Source of the DNA: Hyphomicrobiales bacterium
GTDB lineage: Bacteria; Pseudomonadota; Alphaproteobacteria; Rhizobiales; Beijerinckiaceae
DNA length: 6,632 nt
Direction: 5' to 3'
Assembly (NCBI GenBank): GCA_028290085.1
Contig: JAQGKN010000552.1
Span: 1 to 6,632, forward strand
Position numbers and translations under genes: made by a program. The notes beneath the pieces are model-generated. The model was not told where the DNA came from, did no database searches, and saw nothing but the letters and a program-made list of their open reading frames with translations. Numbering within the stretch: the first letter of the stretch is position 1; every line of letters begins with the position of its first letter. Of this stretch, positions 1 through 6,632 are shown piece by piece.

Positions 1-1246
1 TGCGACGTGAATTTGATCGCGTTGCCCAGCAGATTGAGCACGATCTGACGAAGCCTTCCCGGATCGCTCTCGATCTCGCGCGGGACGTCCGGGTCGATGA
101 TGCAGCCCACGGAGAGGCCGGTCGAAATCGCCTTGGGAGCGACGAGTTCGAGCGTGTCGCGAATGAGCATGTGAAAGTCGAAGGAGATGTTCTCGAACGT
201 CAGCTTTTCGGCGTCGAGCTTCGTCACATCGAGGATGTCGTCGATCAACTGAAGCAGATGCTCGGCAGAGCCACGCGTAATGTCGAGATAATGCCGCTGT
301 GCATCGTCGAGACGCGTCGTGGCAATGAGATCGACCATGCTGAGAACCCCGCCCAGAGGCGTGCGGATCTCGTGACTCATGGTTGCCAGGAACGCCGTGC
401 GTGCGCGGCTGCCTGCTTCGGCCCTGTCGCGCGCTTCTTCCAGCACACGCTGATCCAGCTTCCGATCGGTGATGTCGCTGAATGTCTTTACGTAGCCACC
501 ATCGGGAAGAAGCGTGGTGCGAATCTCGAGAACCGTCCCGCCCGCGAACCCATGTTCTTCGGTGTGGTTTTCCTTCGAACTGTCGAAGGGCAGATGAATC
601 GCTGGGAACGGCAATTTGAAATAGGTCCCCGACATGCTCAGGAGACTTCGCGCACGATCGTTCATCACGACGACGTCGTTGGCACCATCGATCATGAGGA
701 TGCCCTCCTGCATATTCGTCAGGGTCGATGCCAAAACGCGCGCCTGACTGAGAAGGCTTTCGCGCGTGCCATCGAGGCGATAGCGCTGAAACACGCCCCA
801 GACCATGGTCGCGCACAGAAAGGCTGCGACCATGGAAATCACGGACCAGAGGGATGCTCGCGCCGTTTCGAAATCTTCGAGCGCCTCGCTGCGCGCAAGT
901 GCGACAGCCACAATGAGCGGATAAGCCGTGACCTTTCGATAGCTGATCACGCGCTCGACGCCATCGACGCCGCTGGGTGCTTCAAACGTGCCGTTTGGCT
1001 TACCTGCGAGGTCCCGGAAAATAGGCGAGGAAGCCAGGGACTTGCCCAGCACATTGGCATTCATGCCACCGCGAGCGCGGATGATCCCGTCGGTGCCGAT
1101 CAGCGTAATAGCCCCACCTGAACCGATATCGATCGATTCATACAATTGCGAAAGATGGTAGGGATCGAGCGACGCAACTAGAACGCCGCCGAAACTGCCG
1201 TCGGGTTTTCTGATTTTTCGGGTGAGCTGGATTGTCCAGTCGCGCC
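1..1246 (-). CDS. Membrane sensor histidine kinase with PDC-like sensor and PAS region; 3' end outside window, 5' end apparently broken
   Basis: This is the sensor of a two-component system: it autophosphorylates on His and passes the phosphate to a response regulator. Read on the minus strand, the frame is open from 1343 to the window edge. In order it shows the C-terminal half of a PDC/Cache-like extracytoplasmic domain (WTIQLTRKI, then GGVLVASLDPYHLSQLYESI, then DGIIRARGG, about 1238-885), one membrane helix (SMVAAFLCATMVWGVF, about 845-790) and a PAS-like region (NMQEGILMIDGANDVVVMND, about 740-500). The HisKA H-box follows (FLATMSHEIRTPLGGVLSM, His codon at 374-372), and then the N-box of the HATPase (LRQIVLNLLGNAIKF) at the window edge. 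The rest of the ATPase domain, and any receiver domain, lie outside. There is no ATG, GTG or TTG between the upstream in-frame stop (1346-1344) and the TTG at about 1147; the first ATG is at 1064-1062. The usual first helix and first half of the sensor domain are absent, so the gene is either a 5'-truncated or frameshifted pseudogene or makes a shortened protein. The ligand cannot be told. Confidence 0.85.
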
Positions 1247-1343
1247 GAAAAGGATGAGTCGGTGAATGCTCATGTCGGACCTGTAGCGCTCTTGAGATGT
1301 GGAGAGCACATGTCCAACAAAGTCGAACAACGAAGACGCGGCT

Positions 1344-1681
1344 TCATGCCTCCGGCTACAGCCGGGTCCTGCCTGACTAACTTCAACTTAACCGGTTACG
1401 AAGTGGTTGAAACACGTTCCTATACATTCGAGGAAGGTAAACCAGATCTCTCTACGCGCCGGTCTTTTGCAGCCGATCCGGTTAGGCATGAAGTCAGAGG
1501 TTCAAACAATCACAAGCCGAGATGGGAGCTCCACGTTTACGTTAACAAAGCGTAACCGCCGCCGTCCCCCGCTCTACGGCTTTGGGGCTAAAATGGCCCA
1601 ATCGATCAAGCGGACGGATTGGAAATGGCAGATGCTTCTTCCCGATCTGTTGTCCCGACAACGCAAAGGATGGAGGCCATC
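1344..1681. other. Gene-poor stretch between the broken kinase and pta, AT-richer than its flanks
   Basis: I recognise no gene here. By hand count, 1381-1560 is 88 G+C in 180 bases (49%), against 68% for a sample line inside pta (1801-1860). Short open frames exist on the plus strand (for example 1232-1555), but they have no recognisable protein motif and no convincing ribosome site. Small structures are present: a 5-base-stem hairpin CCGGC-taca-GCCGG at 1352-1365, a 10-base palindrome TAACCGGTTA at 1389-1398, and a second copy of CCGGTTA at 1478-1484. The pta-ackA promoter must lie in or upstream of this stretch. I could not assign a convincing -35/-10 pair: TAAAAT at 1589-1594 looks like a -10 but has no fitting -35. 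I also saw no FNR/FixK-type site. Confidence 0.5.
1672..1676 (+). promoter_or_regulatory. Ribosome binding site deciding the pta start
   Basis: GGAGG ends five bases before the ATG at 1682. It favours that start over the in-frame ATG codons at 1619 and 1670. The ATG at 1670 has its only purine run immediately adjacent, which is too close, and the one at 1619 has no comparable site. Confidence 0.65.
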
Positions 1682-2659
1682 ATGGCAGTTGTTGCTTCGC
1701 CCCAGACGGCCTCACTTGCCGCGCGTAAGCACGAAAAATATGACCGGCTTGTAGCAGCGGCCAAGTCCGTCCCGGTGTTGAAAGTGGCGGTCGCCTACCC
1801 CTGCGACGCCGCTTCCCTGACTGCGGTCTTCGAGGCCGTGGACCTCGGCCTCATCAAGCCGATCCTGGTTGGGCCATCTGACAAGATCAAGGCTGCTGCG
1901 ACGGCGCTCGGCAAAGACCCCTCCGCTTTCCGCATTGTGGAGGCAGCACACAGCCAGGCTGCAGCAGCCGCGGCGGTCGATCTCATCCGGTCGGGCGGCG
2001 CGGAAGCCCTGATGAAGGGAAGCCTGCATACTGACGAACTCATGGGCGCCGTCGTTCGCCGCGACGGCGGCCTGCGAACACTCCGTCGGATCAGCCATTG
2101 CTTCGTGATGGACGTGCCTGGACATGAGGGGCCCCTCATCATCACGGACGCCGCCGTCAATATCGCCCCCACGTTGGAGGACAAGGTCCACATCGTGCAG
2201 AATGCAATCGATCTTGCACGAGCACTGCATATTGATCCGGTGCGGGTCGCCGTGCTCTCCGCGATGGAGATGGTCAATCCCAAAGTGCCCTCGACCATCG
2301 AGGCGGCCGCACTTTGCAAAATGGCCGACCGTGGCCAGATCACGGGCGGCATTGTCGATGGACCTCTCGCCCTCGACAATGCAATCGACATCGGCGCCGC
2401 GCGGGTCAAGAGGATTGAGTCTCCCGTGGCCGGGCGGGCCAATGTGCTCGTGGTCCCCGATCTGGAAGCCGGGAACCTACTCGCAAAAAGCCTCACCTTC
2501 CTGGCCGATGCGGACGCCGCCGGCATAGTCCTCGGCGCACGCGTGCCCATCATCCTGACCAGCCGGGCCGACTCCACGATCACGCGCCTCGCCTCCTGCG
2601 CGGTCGCCTCGCTCGTCGCCGAAGCGCAGCGTACGCAACTCGCCGTCCCGGAGGTCTGA
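1682..2659 (+). CDS. pta: Phosphate acetyltransferase (PTA/PTB family)
   Basis: This cytosolic enzyme is predicted to interconvert acetyl-CoA plus phosphate with acetyl phosphate plus CoA. From the chosen start it is 325 residues, the usual size of a single-domain PTA/PTB protein, without the long N-terminal extension of enterobacterial Pta. Family blocks are visible: a Rossmann-like opening (KVAVAYPCDAASLTAVFEAV, residues 34-53) followed by IKPILVGP; AEALMKGSLHTDELMGAVV (107-125); ITDAAVNIAPTLEDKV (154-169); VLSAMEMVNPKVPSTIEAA (191-209); GGIVDGPLALDNAI (222-235); and VVPDLEAGNLLAKSL (257-271). The start at 1682 is chosen for its Shine-Dalgarno site; upstream ATGs at 1619 and 1670 would add 21 or 4 residues. 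It ends four bases before ackA, so the two are surely co-transcribed. The family also includes phosphate butyryltransferases and proteins annotated as enoyl-CoA hydratase/phosphate acetyltransferase. The kinase partner favours an acetyl (or propionyl) substrate, but sequence alone does not settle acyl length. Confidence 0.9.
   Translation: MAVVASPQTASLAARKHEKYDRLVAAAKSVPVLKVAVAYPCDAASLTAVFEAVDLGLIKPILVGPSDKIKAAATALGKDPSAFRIVEAAHSQAAAAAAVDLIRSGGAEALMKGSLHTDELMGAVVRRDGGLRTLRRISHCFVMDVPGHEGPLIITDAAVNIAPTLEDKVHIVQNAIDLARALHIDPVRVAVLSAMEMVNPKVPSTIEAAALCKMADRGQITGGIVDGPLALDNAIDIGAARVKRIESPVAGRANVLVVPDLEAGNLLAKSLTFLADADAAGIVLGARVPIILTSRADSTITRLASCAVASLVAEAQRTQLAVPEV
2650..2654 (+). promoter_or_regulatory. 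Ribosome binding site of ackA inside the end of pta
   Basis: GGAGG lies nine bases before the ackA ATG, within the last codons of pta. This placement suggests translational coupling of the two genes. Confidence 0.65.
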
Positions 2660-2663
2660 CGCC

Positions 2664-3869
2664 ATGACCCCGGTTTTCATCGTCCTGAATGCAGGATCGT
2701 CGAGCCTGAAATTCCAGATATTCGAGGCCGCCAACGACGCCGATCCAGGCGTGATTTTCCGAGGCCTGTTCGAGGGTCTCGGAAGCACGGCGCATTTCGT
2801 CGTAAAAGATCGCGCAGGAAAAACCCTGGACGAGACATCATGGCCCGCAGCCGAGAAGCTGGGGCATGAGGGCGCGATCACGCATCTTGTGTCCTGGCTT
2901 CGGACGCAAAGGGAAGGACGCAAGCTCGTGGCCGTCGGGCACCGCGTCGTTCATGGTGGGGAGGCATTTACCGGCCCGGTGCTGATCGATGATTCCGTGT
3001 TGTCTGCTCTCGAGGGTCTGATCCCGCTCGCGCCTTTGCATCAGCCGCACAATCTGGCCCCGATCAAGATCATACGTCGCCAACTCCCCGCGATGCCACA
3101 AATCGCCTGCTTCGATACCGCCTTCCACCAAACGCAGCCCGACGTTGCAACTTTGTTTGCGATCCCGCGCGACATGCGCGACCGGGGTGTGCGGCGCTAT
3201 GGTTTTCACGGTCTCTCATACGAATACATTGCTTCAACGCTCGCGACTTATGACCGGCGATTTGCGGCCGGCCGCGTGATTGTCGCGCATCTGGGAAACG
3301 GTGCGAGCCTCTGTGCTTTGAACAAGGGCGTCAGCATCGCGACCACAATGGGGTTTTCCGCATTGGATGGCCTTCCCATGGGAACGCGATGCGGCGCAAT
3401 CGATGCCGGTGCCGTCTTCTACATGTTGCGGGAGATGAAGCTCACACCGGCGGAGGCGGAGAATATTCTTTACACAAAATCCGGATTGCTCGGCGTTTCC
3501 GCCCTTTCAAATGACATGCGAACGCTGCGGGCCAATGCGGCCAATAATGTCGATGCACGACGCGCGATCGATCTGTTTGTCTACCGCATCACGCGAGAGA
3601 TCGGCTCGATGATAGCCGCGCTCGGTGGGCTTGATGGCCTCGTCTTCACAGGCGGCATCGGCGAGAACGACGTGTTGACCCGAGCCGAAGTTATCGCCGC
3701 ACTCTCATGGGCCGGAGTGACTCTCGACGAGGCTGCCAACATGGCCGGCGGCCCGTTGATCTCTACGCGCGCCGACATCACGGCGTGGGTTATTCCAACC
3801 AACGAGGAAGTCGTTATCGCACGACAGATGCGCTCCATCATGGGGTCGGCGAGCCAGCCTGCGTCCTGA
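2664..3869 (+). CDS. ackA: Acetate kinase (acetate/propionate kinase family)
   Basis: This cytosolic ASKHA-fold kinase is predicted to convert acetyl phosphate and ADP to acetate and ATP, and the reverse for acetate activation. At 401 residues it is full length for the family. The signatures are intact: VLNAGSSSLKF (residues 7-17, Asn9), VGHRVVHGGEAF (91-102, Arg94), PLAPLHQPHNL (121-131), CFDTAFHQT (149-157, Asp151), YGFHGLSYEYI (179-189, His182), VIVAHLGNGASL (205-216), LPMGTRCGAIDAG (237-249, Arg242), FTGGIGEN (328-335) and TNEEVVIAR (379-387). By family comparison these cover the catalytic Asn, Asp, Glu and two Arg of acetate kinases, so the protein should be active. It follows pta after four bases, with its ribosome site inside the end of pta. 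The order pta then ackA is the reverse of the enterobacterial ackA-pta. A preference for propionate cannot be excluded. Confidence 0.95.
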   Translation: MTPVFIVLNAGSSSLKFQIFEAANDADPGVIFRGLFEGLGSTAHFVVKDRAGKTLDETSWPAAEKLGHEGAITHLVSWLRTQREGRKLVAVGHRVVHGGEAFTGPVLIDDSVLSALEGLIPLAPLHQPHNLAPIKIIRRQLPAMPQIACFDTAFHQTQPDVATLFAIPRDMRDRGVRRYGFHGLSYEYIASTLATYDRRFAAGRVIVAHLGNGASLCALNKGVSIATTMGFSALDGLPMGTRCGAIDAGAVFYMLREMKLTPAEAENILYTKSGLLGVSALSNDMRTLRANAANNVDARRAIDLFVYRITREIGSMIAALGGLDGLVFTGGIGENDVLTRAEVIAALSWAGVTLDEAANMAGGPLISTRADITAWVIPTNEEVVIARQMRSIMGSASQPAS

Positions 3870-3954
3870 AAGTCCGCTAGGCGACCACCTGAAAGAGAAA
3901 TCTGACACTCTGACCCATACGTCGCCGCGCAAGCCGCTCGGGGCGCGCGCAGCG
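3870..3954. other. Convergent gap between ackA and the MFS gene
   Basis: These 85 bases separate two genes that run toward each other. GC-rich arms around 3922-3950 (CGCCGCGC and GGCGCGCGC) could fold imperfectly. There is no clean stem followed by a T-run, so I do not call an intrinsic terminator. Confidence 0.3.
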
Positions 3955-5412
3955 TCACGGCACATCGCTGGACGGAGATGGGCCCTTCATGCCGCCACGG
4001 CTCCCGACCGCGATGGCTAGCGCGACGACGATCAGCATCGCGGCAATGGCGAAGGTGACGCGCATACCGGTGGCAATGGACTCTGGAGGAGCCGTTGCGA
4101 TGTCGCTCGTCGCCGACGCGAGCGCGAAAACTGTGCCCATAACGGATGCGCCGGTAATGAGCCCGAGATTGCGCGACAGGTTGAGCATGCCGGATATGAC
4201 GCCGCGCTGGTCCGGTCGGATATTCGTCATGACGGCCGTATTGTTGGCGGCCTGGAAGAGCGCATAACCGGCGGTGATGACAACGAGCGGCGCGATGTAG
4301 CCGGGCACGCCGAAGCTCGTCGGCAGCATGGGCAACGCCGACGATCCGATCGCCATTCCAACGAGACCGGCAATGCTCATGCGGTTTGCACCGAACCGGT
4401 CGACGATACGGCCTGCGGGCACGCCTGTCAGCGCGGCGACAATCGGCCCTGACGACATGACGAGTCCGACGTGGGCGGCGTCGAGGGCAAGCGCGCCGGA
4501 CAAATAGAACGGCCCGACCACCAGCGTCGCCATCACTACAGTCGTAACCAGAGCGCTCATGGAGAAGCCCGCGCTGAGCACCGGACTTCTGAACATCGCC
4601 AATCGTATCAATGGTGACGCTGCTCTCGTTTCGACGACCACAAACAGGCCGGCTCCGATGGCGGCAACTGAAAGCAACGCCACGTTGAGCAGAGCGAAAC
4701 TGCCCCGCCCCGTCGTCATCGCAAGGGCATAGGCCGCCAGCGTCAGAGCGAGCAAAAATGTGCCCAAGGCGTCGAAGCCAGCACGCTCAGTCGTCGGCCT
4801 GCGGCGATCGTTCGGCAGGTAGCGATACGCCAGAAATAGAGCCACAACGCCCAAGGGTAGATTGATGAGGAAGATGGCCGGCCAGCCGAGCCCGGAGATC
4901 AGCAACCCACCGAGAGAGGGACCAAGCGCCGTCCCAACCGCCGACATTGTGCCCAGCAGCCCCATGGCGCTACCCGTCTTTTCTTTTGGAACGGTCTCAC
5001 CGACAAACGCCATGGTGAGGGCCATCATGATGGCCGCCCCAAGCCCTTGAACAGCGCGAGCGGCAATCAACAGCCAAAGTGTTGTCGCAACGCCGCACAG
5101 GGCCGAGGCGACCGTAAAAAGGAAGATTCCGGCTAGCAGCAACCGGCGGCGCCCGGCAACGTCACCGAGCCGGCCGACGCTGACGATCAACGTCGTGATG
5201 GCGAGGAGATAAGCAAGGACGACCCACTGGACCTCGTGGAAGGAGGCGGTGAATGCCTGCGCCAAGGTCGGCAAGCCCACATTTGCGATGCTGGTGCCCA
5301 GCGATGACAGAAGCATGGAAAGTGAAAGGCTGGCGAGCGCCCAGCGCACCGAGCCCGGCAACCTCGCACTCTCAGTTTTTTCCTCGACCATTCGCGTCAT
5401 GATGAAACCCAT
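3955..5412 (-). CDS. MFS transporter, DHA2 (EmrB/QacA-like) drug efflux type
   Basis: This is an inner-membrane, proton-driven exporter of the DHA2 branch of the major facilitator superfamily. The 485-residue length and the spread of hydrophobic segments fit 14 helices. Visible marks are a first helix with SSLGTSIANVGLPTLAQAF (residues 36-54); VQWVVLAYLLAITTLI (61-76); motif A, GRLGDVAGRRRLL (80-92), before helix 3; motif-B-like RAVQGLGAAI (119-128); and the antiporter motif C region, SAVGTALGPSLGGLL (157-171). A second-half motif-A-like loop, PAGRIVDRFGANR (332-344), is also present. The substrate cannot be read from sequence. The gene is divergent from a LysR-type regulator 129 bases away, which probably controls it. 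The start is uncertain: ATGs at 5412, 5400 and 5391 are all possible and none has a strong, well-spaced ribosome site. The 5412 start is the longest. The C-terminus ends in a short hydrophilic tail. Confidence 0.92.
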   Translation of the reverse strand: MGFIMTRMVEEKTESARLPGSVRWALASLSLSMLLSSLGTSIANVGLPTLAQAFTASFHEVQWVVLAYLLAITTLIVSVGRLGDVAGRRRLLLAGIFLFTVASALCGVATTLWLLIAARAVQGLGAAIMMALTMAFVGETVPKEKTGSAMGLLGTMSAVGTALGPSLGGLLISGLGWPAIFLINLPLGVVALFLAYRYLPNDRRRPTTERAGFDALGTFLLALTLAAYALAMTTGRGSFALLNVALLSVAAIGAGLFVVVETRAASPLIRLAMFRSPVLSAGFSMSALVTTVVMATLVVGPFYLSGALALDAAHVGLVMSSGPIVAALTGVPAGRIVDRFGANRMSIAGLVGMAIGSSALPMLPTSFGVPGYIAPLVVITAGYALFQAANNTAVMTNIRPDQRGVISGMLNLSRNLGLITGASVMGTVFALASATSDIATAPPESIATGMRVTFAIAAMLIVVALAIAVGSRGGMKGPSPSSDVP

Positions 5413-5488
5413 TTCCGGTAACCGCTAAAAGTAGCTTTCAGAAACCTAGGTCTTCGCCAAACATGGCGGAAGGCGCACCATTTGCACT

Positions 5489-5514
5489 TGATGAATGCGT
5501 TTGACGCCATATCA
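5489..5514. promoter_or_regulatory. Candidate LysR-type operator in the divergent promoter region
   Basis: The gap between the transporter and regulator genes holds an imperfect dyad: TGAT and ATCA at the outer ends, and a perfect inner GCGT-ttg-ACGC at 5497-5507. The two arms differ in length by one base. LysR-type proteins usually bind dyads of the T-N11-A kind between divergent genes; this site is close to that pattern but not exact. TTGACG (5501-5506), a possible -35 for the regulator gene, sits inside it, which would allow autoregulation. A second, weaker pair, ATGG and CCAT, lies at 5463-5481. The role is inferred from position and symmetry only. Confidence 0.4.
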
Positions 5515-5541
5515 GGCATCGATCTGTGCTAGGGTCGAAAC

Positions 5542-6489
5542 ATGCTGGGTCCTGACCTCAACCTGCTTGTCACCCTCAATGTGCTGCTTGCCGAAGGCAG
5601 CGTTGCGCGCGCGGCCCAACGGTTGCGACTCAGCCCGTCGGCGATGAGTCGCGCCTTGTCCCGACTGCGTGAGACGACGGGCGATCCGCTGCTGGTGAGG
5701 GCCGGGCGTCGCCTCGTTCCCACACCCCGCGCGCTCGAACTCCGCGATCAGGTCGAGCAGCTTGTGCGCGATGCGGAAGCCGTTCTCCGTCCCGCCGAGA
5801 ACTTCGAACTTGGGCAACTCGTCCGAACCTTCACGCTGCGGACCAGCGAAGGCTTTGTGGAGAGCTTCGGCCCCGATCTCATTGCGCGCGTCACCCAGCA
5901 GGCTCCCGGCGTGCGACTGCGCTTCGTGCAGAAGCCAGACAAAGACAGCGCTCCCCTCCGCGACGGTATTGTCGATCTGGAAACGGGCGTTGTTGGGAAG
6001 ACGACCGGACCCGAGCTGCGTGCGCAGGCATTGTTCCGGGATCGCTTCATCGGCGTCGTGCGAATGGGACACGCGCTGAGCCAGGACGAAATCACACCCG
6101 TCCGTTATGCGGCCGGCCGCCACGTCCTCGTCTCGCGGCGCGGGCTCGAAGAGAGCCCGATCGATAAAGCCATGGAGCCGTTCGGACTCAAACGGGACAT
6201 AGCCACAATCGTCGGCGGATTTTCGGCCGCGCTGGCTTTGGCGCGCGGTTCCGATCTGATCGCAAGCGTCCCCGAGCGGCATACTGAAAACCTGCGCGCT
6301 GGAATGCACAGTTTCTCGCTGCCGGTCGCCGCTCCAGACGTCACAGTTTCATTGCTCTGGCACCCGCGGCTGGATGCCGATCCAGCGCATCGCTGGCTGC
6401 GGGAGTGCGTCCGGGAGGCATGCTCCAAAAAAGGCCCCGACCGCCTCAGGGCAATCGGAGCCTGCGAACTGTTGCATGAAAGGGAGTGA
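5542..6489 (+). CDS. LysR-type transcriptional regulator
   Basis: This is a DNA-binding regulator of 315 residues, the normal length for the family. The N-terminal winged helix-turn-helix is clear: LNLLVTLNVLLAEGSVARAA (residues 6-25), then a recognition-helix region, LSPSAMSRALSRLRE (30-44), and the wing, DPLLVRAGRRLVPTPRA (48-64). A coiled linker helix follows (about 65-90), then a periplasmic-binding-protein-like effector domain (about 90-300). The N-terminal style resembles the NodD-like LysR subgroup, but no inducer can be named. The ATG at 5542 is preceded by AGGG at 5531-5534, with seven bases between. The gene is divergent from the DHA2 exporter, and such pairs normally have the regulator controlling the exporter and itself. 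It ends convergent with the partial gene at the right edge. Confidence 0.93.
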   Translation: MLGPDLNLLVTLNVLLAEGSVARAAQRLRLSPSAMSRALSRLRETTGDPLLVRAGRRLVPTPRALELRDQVEQLVRDAEAVLRPAENFELGQLVRTFTLRTSEGFVESFGPDLIARVTQQAPGVRLRFVQKPDKDSAPLRDGIVDLETGVVGKTTGPELRAQALFRDRFIGVVRMGHALSQDEITPVRYAAGRHVLVSRRGLEESPIDKAMEPFGLKRDIATIVGGFSAALALARGSDLIASVPERHTENLRAGMHSFSLPVAAPDVTVSLLWHPRLDADPAHRWLRECVREACSKKGPDRLRAIGACELLHERE

Positions 6490-6493
6490 ACTG

Positions 6494-6510
6494 ACGTGCC
6501 AAACGCACGT
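6494..6510. repeat. Small perfect inverted repeat between convergent genes
   Basis: ACGTGC-caaac-GCACGT forms a six-base stem with a five-base loop, five bases after the LysR-gene stop and about eleven bases from the stop of the minus-strand gene. It has no T-run on either side, so it is at best a weak or factor-assisted bidirectional terminator. Confidence 0.35.
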
Positions 6511-6521
6511 GCCAGACGAGC

Positions 6522-6632
6522 TCACTCGTAGATCTTTTTCGCCAGCTCTACGATGGATGGTGAAACAGTCGTCATCTCTCGAATAATCCGATCAGCCGCC
6601 TCGCCCGCGATCGGGTTAACTGGAAACTGCTG
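6522..6632 (-). CDS. C-terminal end of a probable TctC/Bug-type solute-binding protein (partial)
   Basis: Read on the minus strand from the right edge, 36 codons stay open to a TGA at 6524-6522. They include FPVNPIAGEAADRIIREM and SPSIVELAKKIYE. The pattern (a Pro-Val-x-Pro turn, Gly-Glu, an amphipathic helix, then a Ser/Thr-Pro step and a final Lys-rich helix) resembles the C-terminus of periplasmic receptors of tripartite tricarboxylate transporters (TctC/Bug family). The codon pattern and a plausible protein end support a real gene. The family is a tentative reading from 36 residues, and the start and most of the gene lie outside the window. Confidence 0.55.
   Translation of the reverse strand, partial: QQFPVNPIAGEAADRIIREMTTVSPSIVELAKKIYE

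Noticed and set aside
171..1121. Long plus-strand open frame of 316 codons
   Set aside because: It is antisense to the histidine kinase frame, which carries clear HisKA and HATPase motifs. The plus-strand translation has no recognisable domain and is rich in His, Arg and Cys, as expected of a shadow frame in GC-rich DNA.
1232..1555. Plus-strand open frame of 107 codons across the kinase break
   Set aside because: It has no recognisable motif, no convincing ribosome site and partly overlaps the kinase remnant. Its composition is that of intergenic DNA here. It remains possible but unsupported.
1596..1606. ATCGATCAA near the pta start as an FNR/FixK half-site
   Set aside because: The matching TTGAT half at the required spacing is absent, so it is not a full anaerobic-regulator box.
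1795..2583. Minus-strand open frame of 262 codons inside pta
   Set aside because: It is antisense to a well-supported enzyme gene, and its Ser/Arg/Ala-rich translation without motifs is typical of a shadow.
3920..3954. GC-rich segment as an intrinsic terminator between ackA and the MFS gene
   Set aside because: The arms do not pair cleanly and no T-run follows on either strand.
5512..6309. Minus-strand open frame of 265 codons under the LysR gene
   Set aside because: It is antisense to an intact LysR-family gene with a clear helix-turn-helix, and the translation has no domain features.
1..6632. A new defence, mobile or biosynthetic system
   Set aside because: Every clearly coding gene belongs to a common family: kinase, Pta, AckA, MFS, LysR, and a probable solute-binding protein. 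There are no repeats, integrases or unknown conserved gene clusters to support such a claim.

Overview
The window is GC-rich DNA. Its gene families and codon use suggest an alphaproteobacterium, probably of the Hyphomicrobiales (Rhizobiales) type. This is inferred from style alone, since no marker gene is present. I see no mobile element, CRISPR array, tRNA or rRNA. The content is ordinary metabolic, transport and signalling genes, and I found no convincing new multi-gene system.

Layout, left to right. (1) Bases 1 to about 1246 on the minus strand hold most of a membrane-bound sensor histidine kinase. It has an extracytoplasmic sensing domain, one visible membrane helix, a PAS-like region, a HisKA domain with the phospho-acceptor His, and the start of the ATPase domain, where the window cuts it. 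Its N-terminal end appears damaged: the frame runs back to a stop codon with no usable start, and the expected first helix and first half of the sensor domain are missing. (2) Bases 1344-1681 hold no gene I recognise, and part of this stretch is clearly AT-richer than its surroundings. (3) Bases 1682-3869 on the plus strand form a tight two-gene operon, phosphate acetyltransferase then acetate kinase. Together they interconvert acetyl-CoA and acetate through acetyl phosphate, with ATP made in the acetate-forming direction. (4) Bases 3955-5412 on the minus strand encode a DHA2-type (probably 14-helix) MFS efflux transporter that converges on ackA. (5) Bases 5542-6489 on the plus strand encode a LysR-type regulator, divergent from the transporter across a 129-base gap that contains an imperfect dyad. 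This is the classic regulator/efflux-pump arrangement. (6) Bases 6522-6632 on the minus strand are the last 36 codons of another gene. They resemble the C-terminus of a TctC/Bug-type periplasmic solute-binding protein.

Two functional modules can be inferred: acetyl-phosphate/acetate metabolism, and a LysR-controlled exporter. Nothing in the sequence links them to each other or to the kinase beyond being adjacent. The points most worth a second look are the broken 5' end of the kinase with a possible frame-shifted continuation, and the candidate operator between the transporter and its regulator.
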